DNA of 18,029 bases from Pseudomonadota bacterium (GTDB lineage: Bacteria; Pseudomonadota; Alphaproteobacteria; Reyranellales; Reyranellaceae): positions 1 to 18,029 of the forward strand of contig JAEZHS010000110.1 in assembly GCA_023436825.1 (NCBI GenBank), written 5' to 3'. This document shows positions 6,991-17,200 of this stretch, piece after piece. The notes under the pieces were generated by a model. The model ran no database searches and was not told the DNA's origin. It worked only from the letters and a program-made list of their open reading frames with translations. How positions within the stretch are numbered: the stretch's first letter is position 1; each line of letters starts with the position of its first letter. Made by a program: the position numbers and the translations under genes.

Positions 6991-7015
6991 GCAACCAACA
7001 CGGCACTGGATCATT
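6991..7015 (+). promoter_or_regulatory. Weak EcfG-like promoter candidate, GCAAC-N16-CATT
   Basis: GCAAC (6991-6995), 16 bases, CATT (7012-7015), upstream of the ribbon-helix-helix gene at 7080 with a leader of about 60 bases. The same GCAAC-N16-CATT variant precedes the hemerythrin gene. One mismatch in each block against the EcfG consensus. Confidence 0.25.
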
Positions 7016-7018
7016 TCC
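6993..7018 (-). promoter_or_regulatory. Weak EcfG-like promoter candidate for the HisKA_2 kinase
   Basis: On the minus strand GGAAA, 17 bases, GGTT: one mismatch in each block relative to GGAAC-N16/17-CGTT. It lies about 93 bases upstream of the kinase ATG in the AT-richer divergent gap 6901-7079. It overlaps the plus-strand candidate at 6991-7015, so the two cannot both be fully occupied. Weak evidence. Confidence 0.2.
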
Positions 7019-7079
7019 CAATTAAGACCTATTTTGCAAAGAATGAGTAAGTGATGGTGTGAGCTGTTAGGGGAGATCG

Positions 7080-7313
7080 ATGACAAGCCTCACCCGCGGT
7101 GAGCGGCTTCAAATCATGCTTACCCGCCAGGAGCTCGAGGCTCTCGATACGTGGCGCTTCTCGGCGCGCATGCCCAGCCGAGCATCGGCTATCCGAGAGC
7201 TTTTGAAACGAGGCTTGGCAGCCGAGGGATTTATCACTGCAGACAGCCAGCTGAAGTCGCGTGACTTTGGCGTTGCGGACACCGAACCAAAGCGGATCCG
7301 TGGCGGCAGATAG
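7080..7313 (+). CDS. Small ribbon-helix-helix-like DNA-binding protein
   Basis: 77 residues, preceded by a strong AGGGGAG. 'RLQIMLTRQELEALDTWRFSARMPSRASAIRELLKRGLAAEGF' (residues 9-51) has the beta-strand/helix/helix pattern of CopG/Arc-type regulators, with 'MPSRASAIRELLKRGL' as the second helix region. Such proteins bind DNA as dimers and often autoregulate or act as antitoxins; no toxin partner is adjacent. The C-terminal 25 residues are basic and probably unstructured. It diverges from the HisKA_2 kinase and converges on the receiver gene at 7390, so it is a single-gene unit inside the signalling cluster and may regulate the divergent kinase gene. Confidence 0.75.
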   Translation: MTSLTRGERLQIMLTRQELEALDTWRFSARMPSRASAIRELLKRGLAAEGFITADSQLKSRDFGVADTEPKRIRGGR

Positions 7314-7337
7314 CGGCGAGCGACACACGCTCCGCCG
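7314..7337 (+). terminator. Hairpin directly after the RHH gene
   Basis: CGGCGAGCG pairs with CGCTCCGCCG (one bulged C) around loop ACACA, beginning at the base after the TAG stop. There is no T-tract, so it may be a weak terminator or a 3'-end stabiliser between this gene and the convergent receiver gene. Confidence 0.35.
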
Positions 7338-7389
7338 CAAGGGTACGCCGCCAGGTGCCGCTATTCGTCCTTGGTGCCGGGTAGCGAGC

Positions 7390-7752
7390 TCAAATGACCT
7401 CGGTCAGGACGTCCATGAGCTGTTGCCCCAGGATCGGCTTGCCGAGCCGGCGCACCGGGCGCAGCTCCGCCGGGATTATGGCGCAATCGTCGTAACCTGT
7501 CAGGAAGATGAACGGCACGCCGCGCTGACCGAGCACCCGGGCGATCGGGAAGCACCAATCGCCGTTCAGGTTGATATCGAGGACGGCGCCGTCGAGCTCC
7601 TCCTGCTCGGCCAGACGCAGGCCCTCGGCGAGCCGGCCGACCGGGCCGATCACCGTGCAGCCGCTGCTCTCGAGCATGTCGCGGACGACCTCGGCGGCGA
7701 GGAAGTTGTCCTCGACGACCAGGATCCGCGTTCCATTGAAGGCTTTGTCCAT
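7390..7752 (-). CDS. Stand-alone receiver-domain response regulator
   Basis: 120 residues, a single receiver domain with no output domain. E14/D15 in 'VVEDN', phospho-acceptor D59 in 'AVLDINLNG', T85 in 'FLTGY' and K105 in 'LGKP' are all present, so it should be phosphorylated. It starts 13 bases after the stop of the CheB-CheR-PAS-HWE kinase, which is its likely cognate kinase. Single-domain receivers of this kind act as phosphate sinks, phosphorelay intermediates or allosteric partners. Its closest relative in the window is the receiver part of the REC-Crp fusion. Confidence 0.92.
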   Translation of the reverse strand: MDKAFNGTRILVVEDNFLAAEVVRDMLESSGCTVIGPVGRLAEGLRLAEQEELDGAVLDINLNGDWCFPIARVLGQRGVPFIFLTGYDDCAIIPAELRPVRRLGKPILGQQLMDVLTEVI

Positions 7753-7765
7753 CGCCGGCCTTCGG

Positions 7766-11333
<3,568 letters not shown>

Positions 11334-11353
<20 letters not shown>

Positions 11354-12389
11354 GCGCCGAGATACTCTCCTCTCCCCGTTCCGGAGTCCTGCCGGAGCCC
11401 GCCTCGCCGCTGCGTAGCAGCTTCCTCATGATCTTGACGTCGTGCTCGTAGTCGCGGGCCCGGCTCTCGAGGTGCTCGGCCAGCGCATTGCGTGCGTTGG
11501 CCCGTTCGTGCTTTGCCATGCGGTTCGCCAGGGCCGCGCGTTCCTGATGAGAGCGCAGCAGGGTCCCCAACAAACGATCGATCTCCTCGCCCTGCGACGC
11601 CAGAACTGAGTCGGCCGAGAAGGCGTGGCCGACATGGCATCGGAAGCGGAGCATGCTTCCATCCTCGATCTCCCACAAGGCCCCGTGACACTCGGGGCAG
11701 GTGAAGCGGGACGGGGTCCCCAGCATGTCGTCGGCACGCATGTCCAGAAGCTCCTGAGCGGCGATCGCCGCCTCGATCCGGATATCCAGCGGGATGTCGG
11801 GCGTCGCGCCAGCCGGCTGCCGGACCAGCCTCGCCAGCAACTGCGACATGTCCTTGATGCGGCAGACATGGTCCGCCTCGACATGGCGGAGCGCGTTGCG
11901 CGGCATGCCCGGTACCAGCGCGTCCGCCGGATCCTGGACCACGGCCACGCCGCCGCATCGCTTGATTGCGCTGAGCCCGGCCGTGCCGTCGCTGAGGGCC
12001 CCCGACAGCACGACGCCGACCACCCGCCCGCCAAACGACGCTGCCGCCGAACGAAAAAGCGGGTCGATCGCCGGACGCGACAGGTTCTCGCGCGGGCCGC
12101 GGCGCAGCAGGATATGGCCATCGTGCAGCATGAGATGGCAGCCCGGCACGGCGACATAGACCTTGCCATGCTCGAAACGCTCGCCGGATTTCGCCGGCAC
12201 TGCCGGCAGGGGACCGCTCTTGTCGAGGATGTGCGGGAGCTGGCTGCTGTTCCCGAGATGCAGCACGACGAAGACACTGGCTGGCAGGTCCGCTTCGAAG
12301 CCGCGCACCAGGGTTCGCAGTGCCTCCAGACCACCGCTCGAGCCGCCAATGACGAGGATGTCGCGGGTGGCGGATGTCGTTGCTGCCAT
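11334..12389 (-). CDS. CheB-type methylesterase with C-terminal zinc-ribbon-like domain
   Basis: 351 residues from ATG 12389, preceded by GGAGG; the frame is open upstream but reads through an AT-richer promoter region. The CheB esterase triad is visible: S17 in 'IGGSSGG', H44 in 'VLHLGN' and D134 in 'SGALSDGT'. There is no receiver domain. Residues 229-256, 'FTCPECHGALWEI...FRCHVGHAF', carry C231, C234, C251 and a nearby His, a probable zinc-binding unit usual in this orphan CheB class. The C-terminus (about 265-325) is a charged helical region. First gene of a three-gene minus-strand operon with the hybrid kinase, whose start it overlaps by 20 bases, and a receiver. It may act with the hybrid's CheR domain on a shared protein substrate. 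Confidence 0.92.
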
Positions 12390-12420
12390 GATCCGAACCC
12401 TCCGCGCTCCGATCAAGGCC

Positions 12421-12446
12421 AACGCCAGGGCAATCGGGCGCGTTGC
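12421..12446 (-). promoter_or_regulatory. EcfG-like promoter, GCAAC-N17-CGTT, before the cheB operon
   Basis: On the minus strand GCAAC (12446-12442), 17 bases, CGTT (12424-12421). The -10 block ends 31 bases before the CheB ATG, giving a leader of about 25 bases that contains the GGAGG ribosome site. One mismatch to the general-stress consensus. It sits in the 167-base gap 12390-12556, where no gene is seen. Confidence 0.45.
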
Positions 12447-12556
12447 GAGCCGACAATGCGCGACTGCAGGTACGGTATCGTACTTGGTTTCGCCATTTCG
12501 AAAACACGCCGGCGCCGACGCGCCGTTGCCGCGCCCAATGGATTGGCGCCGGCGAT

Positions 12557-13033
12557 CTAGGCCGCCGGATACGCACCATTGGTGATGCCGGCATCGATCC
12601 AGACACGGTGACGATCGACCCCGTCGGCCGAGACTTGCGCCGGCTCGACGGTGAAGCCCGCCTCGCGCATCAACCCGAGGGCCCATGACTTTTCAGCGCT
12701 GACCTGATTCTCCAATTGCCCGAACACCCGCAGCATCTCCGTCACGCTCTGCCGCATGGCCGATGCCAGGTCGGAGTCGTTGCCGCCGTAGGGCGCGAGG
12801 ATGACGAACCACAGGCGGCCGCGACCGCCGTCCTGTGTCCAGGGGGCAGCGCCGATCAACGCAAGCGGCTCGCCCTCGGCATTTGACGCCGTCCAGACCT
12901 GCCGGCTCACGGCACACGCCTCGAGCAGCGCGTCCAGGTGGGCGTCATCCTCAGCAGCCTGAGTCGAGGCCGCGTGACCGATCACGACATTGGCAATGTC
13001 CTGGGCTGTGGCGGGATGGATGGTGCAGCGCAT
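12557..13033 (-). CDS. GNAT/DUF2833-like small protein
   Basis: 158 residues from ATG 13033 (an in-frame TTG at 13045 is an alternative). The pattern 'CTIHPATAQDIANVV' at the start, a central 'QVWTASNAEGEPLALIGAAPW' strand pair and a late 'SWALGLMREAGFTV' resemble GNAT-fold acyltransferase-like proteins, including those annotated as DUF2833 and related to phage internal virion proteins. A clear acetyl-CoA loop (Q/RxxGxG/A) is not evident, so activity is doubtful. No phage genes surround it. It is transcribed toward cheB and may be its own unit from the promoter candidate at 13141-13166. Confidence 0.55.
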   Translation of the reverse strand: MRCTIHPATAQDIANVVIGHAASTQAAEDDAHLDALLEACAVSRQVWTASNAEGEPLALIGAAPWTQDGGRGRLWFVILAPYGGNDSDLASAMRQSVTEMLRVFGQLENQVSAEKSWALGLMREAGFTVEPAQVSADGVDRHRVWIDAGITNGAYPAA

Positions 13034-13065
13034 TGGCACGGGCAACCCCAGGGTACGGTAGAGAA

Positions 13066-13115
13066 CTCCGGCCCCCGCCGGCGCGACAGCAGGGGGAAGA
13101 GGGCAGGGGCCGGAG
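13066..13115 (-). other. Perfect 10-bp inverted repeat ahead of the GNAT-like gene
   Basis: CTCCGGCCCC (13066-13075) and GGGGCCGGAG (13106-13115) are perfect complements 30 bases apart in a very GC-rich stretch; GCCGGCGCG also occurs twice. It lies between the stop of the 13163-13513 gene and the GNAT-like start, so it could end the upstream transcript or fold in the GNAT leader. There is no T-tract. Confidence 0.35.
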
Positions 13116-13140
13116 GCCGGCGCGGGGCCAGCCTTTGACC

Positions 13141-13166
13141 AACGCGAAGCTCGCGTGCGGTGTTAC
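13141..13166 (-). promoter_or_regulatory. EcfG-like promoter candidate, GTAAC-N17-CGTT
   Basis: On the minus strand GTAAC (13166-13162), 17 bases, CGTT (13144-13141). It overlaps the TAA stop of the upstream small gene and faces the GNAT-like gene, with a long (about 100-base) leader holding an inverted repeat. One mismatch in the -35 block. Confidence 0.3.
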
Positions 13167-13513
13167 AGACGCAAGCCGAATTCGTGCCGCGTCGGCGCGC
13201 TGTCCCCTTGGCCGATAACGGACGGTTGGAGCTTCAAGAGCGCCAATGTCTGGCAAAGCATGGCGGTCGCCGCACTGATGTAAAGGCAATCGTAGCCCGT
13301 GCCTTCCAGTCGGAAGGCCAGGCTGTCGGCATGCGCCTGCGCTTCATGGACCAGGCTGCGCACCAAGACATGGTCCTGCGGTACGGCCGAAAGCTCGGAG
13401 GCCGCGATCGTGCGCGCCAGGGCTTCGCGAACGACGACGTCGTCCGGCCGAAGCAGGAGGCAGTGGCATGCCGCTTCCAGCGTCGTCACTTGTTGTCTGA
13501 GATCGAACGCCAT
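13163..13513 (-). CDS. Hypothetical protein, 116 residues
   Basis: Not recognised. 116 residues from ATG 13513 with GGGGGCGG just upstream. Predicted mainly helical: 'LRQQVTTLEAACHCLLLRPDDVVVREALARTIA' at the start and 'HVLVRSLVHEAQAHADSLAFRL' in the middle, then 'ISAATAMLCQTLALLKLQ'. It has two cysteines close together in the first third, no signal peptide and no clear membrane segment. The codon pattern and GC-rich third positions match neighbouring genes. It lies in a run of three small minus-strand genes, each with its own stress-promoter-like element, next to Mn catalase. Confidence 0.6.
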   Translation of the reverse strand: MAFDLRQQVTTLEAACHCLLLRPDDVVVREALARTIAASELSAVPQDHVLVRSLVHEAQAHADSLAFRLEGTGYDCLYISAATAMLCQTLALLKLQPSVIGQGDSAPTRHEFGLRL

Positions 13514-13548
13514 CCGCCCCCGAGAGTCATTGGTGACAGGCGGTGAGC

Positions 13549-13573
13549 AACTCCCACCGGTGGGCCGGGTTGC
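13549..13573 (-). promoter_or_regulatory. EcfG-like promoter candidate with internal palindrome
   Basis: On the minus strand GCAAC (13573-13569), 16 bases, AGTT (13552-13549), ending 35 bases before the ATG at 13513. The spacer contains the perfect 12-bp palindrome CCCACCGGTGGG (13553-13564), a possible operator between the -35 and -10 blocks. One mismatch in each block against the consensus. Confidence 0.33.
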
Positions 13574-13588
13574 GCCGTCGAAGCGAAA

Positions 13589-13840
13589 TCACCCATGGGT
13601 CGGCAAGCGCGCCAGTTCTTCGATCAACCGGTCACGGGTGGCGACATGCAGCGCCTGCAAATCCTCGAATTGGCTCAGCAGCTTCCTTGCGGTGCCGGTC
13701 GCATGGCCATGCGCTTCCAGCGTGGCCAGCAGGGCGTGCTGCCTGTCTACCAGCCGTTGGGCGGCCGCGACCCGCTGCAGGGCGGTCCGCAGGTGCTTCT
13801 CCACCGTCGGACGATCATGAGCCTGAGGTGCTGCCATCAT
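13589..13840 (-). CDS. Small helical coiled-coil-like protein, 83 residues
   Basis: Not recognised. The protein begins MMAAPQAHDRPTVEKHL and is almost entirely helix-forming, with heptad-like spacing ('LRTALQRVAAAQRLVDRQHALLATLEAHG', then 'ARKLLSQFEDLQALHVATRDRLIEELARL'). A GAAGG stands 3 bases before the second ATG (13837). It diverges from the Mn catalase gene across a 137-base gap. It is too short for a family call; a small dimeric scaffold or stress protein is only a guess. Confidence 0.55.
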   Translation of the reverse strand: MMAAPQAHDRPTVEKHLRTALQRVAAAQRLVDRQHALLATLEAHGHATGTARKLLSQFEDLQALHVATRDRLIEELARLPTHG

Positions 13841-13845
13841 CCTTC

Positions 13846-13870
13846 AACCAGCGTGCACCACGGCCGTTCC
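13846..13870 (-). promoter_or_regulatory. EcfG-like element GGAAC-N16-GGTT, very close to the start
   Basis: On the minus strand it has the exact consensus -35 GGAAC (13870-13866), 16 bases and GGTT (13849-13846). Its -10 block ends only 5 bases before the ATG of the 83-residue gene, so transcription would start at or inside the start codon. Either the message is leaderless, the true start is internal, or the match is fortuitous. Confidence 0.3.
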
Positions 13871-13901
13871 TTCGCTCGGTCGCGCGGAAAGCGTCGTGCA
13901 G

Positions 13902-13927
13902 GCAACTCTTGCGCGGCACGCCACGTT
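13902..13927 (+). promoter_or_regulatory. EcfG-like promoter, GCAAC-N17-CGTT, before Mn catalase
   Basis: GCAAC (13902-13906), 17 bases, CGTT (13924-13927), ending 50 bases before the catalase ATG. It forms a divergent arrangement with the minus-strand element at 13846-13870. Manganese and other non-haem catalases are frequent members of the alphaproteobacterial general stress regulon, which makes this the most plausible site of the set. Confidence 0.5.
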
Positions 13928-13977
13928 GGCCGCCGTCATCACCCCAGTCGATCGCCCTGGAACCAAGGAGAACCGGC

Positions 13978-14928
13978 ATGTTCATTCACAACAAGCGCCT
14001 GCAGTACACGGTGCGCGTCGGCGAGAGCAACCCGGCGCTGGGCTCGTTGCTGCTCGAGCAGTTCGGTGGCCCTGACGGAGAGCTCGCGGCCGCCATGCGC
14101 TATTTCACCCAAGGGCTCGGCGAGGACGATCCCGGCCGCAAGGACATGCTGCTCGACATCGCCACCGAGGAGCTCAGCCATCTGGAAGTCATCGGCTCGA
14201 TCGTCGCCATGCTCAATAAGGGCGTGAAGGCCCAGCTTTGCGAGGCGGCGATGACCGAGGCCGAGCTCTACCGTTCTCTCACCGCCGGCGGCGACAGCCA
14301 CACCCAGGGCATCCTGTTCGGCGGCGGACCGTCGCTGACCAATTCGTCGGGCGTTCCCTGGACCTCGGCCTACATCGATTCGCGCGGCGATCCCGGCTGC
14401 GACCTGCGCTCCAACATCGCTGCGGAAAGCCGCGCCAAGATCATCTACGAGCGGCTGATCAACGTCACCGACGATCCCGGCATCAAGGATGCGCTGGGAT
14501 TCCTGATGACCCGCGAGATCGCTCATCAGAAGTCCTTCGAGAAGGCGCTCTATGCGATGACCGACAACTTCCCGCCCGGCAAGCTTCTGGGCGTGGCGCC
14601 CTTTGCCGACATGTACGTCAATACCTCGCAGGGCGACGGCGACATGTCGGGTCCGTGGAACACCGGCGAGCAATGGGAGCGCGTCGACGATCTCGAGCAG
14701 GTGATGCCGGCGGGCGAAGGCGACGGCACGGCGACGGTGAAGCTGAGCAGGGCCGAGCAGTCCGCGGCCAAGAAGCTGATCGAGCGCACGACTTCGGACC
14801 CCGAGAGCAATCCGAAGACCGGCGCCGATCTGGGTGCAGGACCGGGAGCTGGACGGGTCACCGATGACGATATGGGCCAGGCGCCCGACATCCAGCACGC
14901 CGACAAGACAAAGGCGAAGACCAAGTAG
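13978..14928 (+). CDS. Manganese (non-haem) catalase
   Basis: 316 residues from ATG 13978, preceded by AAGGAG; the frame extends upstream but that part overlaps the divergent gene and has no family character. It is a cytoplasmic di-manganese enzyme that disproportionates H2O2. All expected metal ligands can be placed: E35, E65 and H68 in 'TEELSHLE', E150 in 'AAESRAK' and H183 in 'EIAHQKSF'. The glycine-rich '[16 protein letters not shown]' (113-128) and '[15 protein letters not shown]' (146-160) are typical. The C-terminal tail (about 255-316) is polar, Gly/Asp/Lys-rich and probably unstructured. The Mn transporter gene follows after 19 bases, so enzyme and metal supply are probably co-transcribed. 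Confidence 0.95.
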   Translation: MFIHNKRLQYTVRVGESNPALGSLLLEQFGGPDGELAAAMRYFTQGLGEDDPGRKDMLLDIATEELSHLEVIGSIVAMLNKGVKAQLCEAAMTEAELYRSLTAGGDSHTQGILFGGGPSLTNSSGVPWTSAYIDSRGDPGCDLRSNIAAESRAKIIYERLINVTDDPGIKDALGFLMTREIAHQKSFEKALYAMTDNFPPGKLLGVAPFADMYVNTSQGDGDMSGPWNTGEQWERVDDLEQVMPAGEGDGTATVKLSRAEQSAAKKLIERTTSDPESNPKTGADLGAGPGAGRVTDDDMGQAPDIQHADKTKAKTK

Positions 14929-14947
14929 GCCGACCGGTTGCCGGGAG

Positions 14948-16288
14948 ATGCCGCCCCCGCCTCCGGCTGCCCTAGCCGTCAGTGACGATAGCCTGCCGGG
15001 CCGCGATTCCAGCGGCTCGGCGGGGCGCTGCAGCGTACCGGTGCCGCGCGCCTTCTGGCGCAAGGCGCTGGCATTTTCAGGGCCCGGCTACCTCGTGGCG
15101 GTGGGCTACATGGATCCGGGCAACTGGGCGACCGGACTCGGCGGCGGCTCGGCCTTCGGCTATCAGCTCCTGTGCGTCATCGTGCTCTCGAACCTGATGG
15201 CGATGTTCCTGCAGAGCCTCGCCATCAAGCTGGGCATCGTCACCGGTCTCGATCTCGCCCAGGCCTGTCGCGCCCGCTACGGCAACGCCACCCGCTTGTT
15301 CCTCTGGATATTGTGCGAGATCGCCATCATCGCCTGCGACCTGGCCGAGCTGATCGGTGCGGCGATCGCCCTGAAGCTCCTGTTCGGCATCCCCCTGGTG
15401 GTCGGCGTGGCGCTGACCGGCTTCGAAGTCCTGCTGGTCCTGGCCCTGCAGCAACGCGGCGTGCGCAAGCTCGAAGCCCTGATCATCGCCCTGATGGTGG
15501 TGATCGCGGTCTGCTTCGTGGTCGAGCTGGCGTTGGCCCGGCCCAGCCTGGCCGGCATCGCCTCGGGCTTGGTGCCGTCGCGGGAGATCGTCGAGAACCC
15601 GCTGATGCTCTACATCGCCATCGGCATCCTCGGTGCCACGGTGATGCCCCACAACCTCTACCTCCATTCGTCCATCGTGCAGACCCGCCGCTACACACGC
15701 ACTGAGAGCGGATTGCGCGAGGCGATCCGCTTCTCGGTCGCCGACATCGTCGTGGCGCTGGGCTTCGCCATCTTCATCAATGCCAGCATCCTGATCCTGG
15801 CGGCGGCGAGCTTCCATGACCGCGGCCTCACCGATACCGATATGGTGGGAATCGAAGAGGCCTATCGGCTGCTGACGCCGGCGCTGGGAGCAGGGGCCGC
15901 CAGCACGCTCTTTGCCGTGGCTCTGCTGGCGTCGGGCCAGAACTCCTCGATCACCGGGACGATGGCCGGGCAAATCGTGATGGAGGGCTTCACCGACTTC
16001 CGCTGGCCGCCGTGGCTGCGCCGCCTGGTCGCCCGCCTGCTGGCCATGATCCCCGCGATGATTGCAGTCGGCCTCCATGGCGACCAGGGCGCGAGCGCGC
16101 TCCTGATCTTCAGCCAGGTGACGCTGAGCCTGCAACTTCCCTTCGCGGTCTATCCGCTGGTGCGGCTCACCAACTGCCGGGCGATGATGGGCTCCTTCGC
16201 CAATCGACGGGTGACCGTTTTCGTGGCCTGGAGCCTTACCGCTCTCCTCGTCGTTCTGAACATGGTGCTGCTGGTGCAGTCGATGTAA
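14948..16288 (+). CDS. mntH: NRAMP-family divalent metal (Mn2+) transporter
   Basis: 447 residues from ATG 14948 (GGGAG is directly adjacent, closer than normal; the in-frame TTG 14939 and an internal GTG near codon 32 are alternatives). NRAMP signatures are intact: '[10 protein letters not shown]' in TM1, with the metal-binding Asp and Asn, and '[19 protein letters not shown]' around TM6 with the Met-Pro-His. About eleven hydrophobic segments follow a Pro/Ser-rich cytoplasmic N-terminus of roughly 50 residues. It is a proton-coupled inner-membrane importer of Mn2+/Fe2+. Its position 19 bases behind Mn catalase argues for Mn2+ and for shared control; no separate promoter or MntR/Mur box was seen. 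Confidence 0.93.
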   Translation: MPPPPPAALAVSDDSLPGRDSSGSAGRCSVPVPRAFWRKALAFSGPGYLVAVGYMDPGNWATGLGGGSAFGYQLLCVIVLSNLMAMFLQSLAIKLGIVTGLDLAQACRARYGNATRLFLWILCEIAIIACDLAELIGAAIALKLLFGIPLVVGVALTGFEVLLVLALQQRGVRKLEALIIALMVVIAVCFVVELALARPSLAGIASGLVPSREIVENPLMLYIAIGILGATVMPHNLYLHSSIVQTRRYTRTESGLREAIRFSVADIVVALGFAIFINASILILAAASFHDRGLTDTDMVGIEEAYRLLTPALGAGAASTLFAVALLASGQNSSITGTMAGQIVMEGFTDFRWPPWLRRLVARLLAMIPAMIAVGLHGDQGASALLIFSQVTLSLQLPFAVYPLVRLTNCRAMMGSFANRRVTVFVAWSLTALLVVLNMVLLVQSM

Positions 16289-16293
16289 GCCCG

Positions 16294-16309
16294 CGACTGG
16301 CAGCAGTCG
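16294..16309 (+). terminator. Short hairpin after the Mn transporter
   Basis: CGACTG-GCAG-CAGTCG, a perfect 6-bp stem with a 4-base loop, starting 5 bases after the stop. There is no T-tract. Weak as a terminator by itself. Confidence 0.25.
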
Positions 16310-16319
16310 TCCAGCGGCG

Positions 16320-16345
16320 CCAACCATGAGGCGAGGTATTTCGTT
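16320..16345 (+). promoter_or_regulatory. EcfG-like promoter candidate, CCAAC-N17-CGTT
   Basis: CCAAC (16320-16324), 17 bases, CGTT (16342-16345), 69 bases before the ATG at 16415. Two mismatches in the -35 block and a perfect -10 block. It separates the unknown 204-residue gene from the catalase/transporter unit. Confidence 0.33.
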
Positions 16346-16414
16346 GCGAATCGGTCCAGTCGGCTTGCGGAGCGACCTGATCACTGCTTTGATGAATACC
16401 AGAGCGGAGGGCTC

Positions 16415-17029
16415 ATGACTCGCGGTTTGCTTGCCCCCCTCAGCCCCAAGGAAGAGATCGCGCTGCGACGCGTCGCGCACGGTTCGTTCATCCTCGACGC
16501 CCAAACGGCATCCCGGTTGGTTGCTCTTGCTCTGATCGAACAGGCGAGCAGTGGACCGCGCCTCACGCCGCTCGGTCGGCTCCGCTTCAATGCCCTGCCG
16601 AAGGCGCCATTGCTGTCGCAGCCTAGATCGATCCATGCCGTGAACGGTTACGTCGAGGGCCTGATCGAGAAGGCGCAGAGCCGGGCCGCGAACCCGCCGA
16701 TACCCGATGCACCGACCGCGCGCACCATCGCTCCGGCGCGCACCATCGCTCCGGCAAGTCTGCTGCCGGAACCTGAAGGCCGTGCGGCCGACGAGGACGA
16801 CGGCGAGGACCTTCCCGTCTATCAGCCCGTCTACTACTTCTTCGATCGTGGGCATTGGCGATCCCGCGCCTACGGCGCGCTCGTCCGGACGCGCAAGGCG
16901 ATCATGGAGCATCGCCGTCAGGTGGTCAGGGCTTGCGATGACAGCTATCGACGCCTCGAAGCCTCGCACGCGCTGCTGAAGACGAGCATCCCTATCCGGC
17001 CGAGCTGGCTCGTCGCCGCCGGTGAGTAG
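16415..17029 (+). CDS. Hypothetical protein, 204 residues, two conserved-looking ends
   Basis: Not recognised. Preceded by GCGGAGG. Residues 1-70 form a compact basic region ('LSPKEEIALRRVAHGSFILDAQTASRLVALALIEQ...LTPLGRLRFNALP') that could be a winged-helix-like or helix-turn-helix fold: a helix, then 'LVALALIEQ' and 'LTPLGRLRF', the latter typical of 'ALT..G' ends of winged helices. A Pro/Ala/Asp-rich linker (about 90-135) contains the six-residue repeat ARTIAP twice. The C-terminal part has 'PVYQPVYYFFDRGHWRSRAYG' and a basic helix to residue 190. No signal peptide or membrane segment. Stand-alone unit between the Mn genes and hemerythrin. Confidence 0.7.
   Translation: MTRGLLAPLSPKEEIALRRVAHGSFILDAQTASRLVALALIEQASSGPRLTPLGRLRFNALPKAPLLSQPRSIHAVNGYVEGLIEKAQSRAANPPIPDAPTARTIAPARTIAPASLLPEPEGRAADEDDGEDLPVYQPVYYFFDRGHWRSRAYGALVRTRKAIMEHRRQVVRACDDSYRRLEASHALLKTSIPIRPSWLVAAGE
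16718..16753 (+). repeat. Perfect 18-bp tandem duplication inside the 16415 gene
   Basis: Two head-to-tail copies of an 18-base unit (16718-16735 and 16736-16753), adding six residues (ARTIAP) in frame in the linker. Likely replication slippage and possibly variable in copy number between strains. Confidence 0.85.
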
Positions 17030-17148
17030 TCTCCTGTCCGTTTCTTCCTGCTCACCGCCATTATCCCTGTAGCACTCCGAGAGCTGGCCATGTCCGGTGA
17101 CTGAACGATCGCGCGCGATCCGTGCAGCCGAAGAATCTGATACGTCAT

Positions 17149-17173
17149 GCAACTTGGCCCCGACCGCCTCATT
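17149..17173 (+). promoter_or_regulatory. EcfG-like promoter candidate, GCAAC-N16-CATT
   Basis: GCAAC (17149-17153), 16 bases, CATT (17170-17173), ending 27 bases before the hemerythrin ATG, the same spacing as the element before cheB. One mismatch per block. The rest of the gap 17030-17200 shows no gene. Confidence 0.3.
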
Positions 17174-17200
17174 GCTCTCGCGTCAACTCGGGAGGAGCAA

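Noticed and set aside
7080..7389. Toxin-antitoxin system around the RHH protein
   Set aside because: RHH proteins are often antitoxins, but no small toxin-like frame lies up- or downstream on the same strand.
12557..13033. Prophage remnant, because the GNAT-like protein recalls DUF2833 phage proteins
   Set aside because: No other phage gene, integrase or attachment site is present and codon character matches the neighbours.
15077..17152. A 691-codon minus-strand open frame opposite the Mn transporter and the 16415 gene
   Set aside because: It lacks any domain signal, is dominated by Gln/His/Asp/Arg runs and opposes an unmistakable NRAMP transporter.
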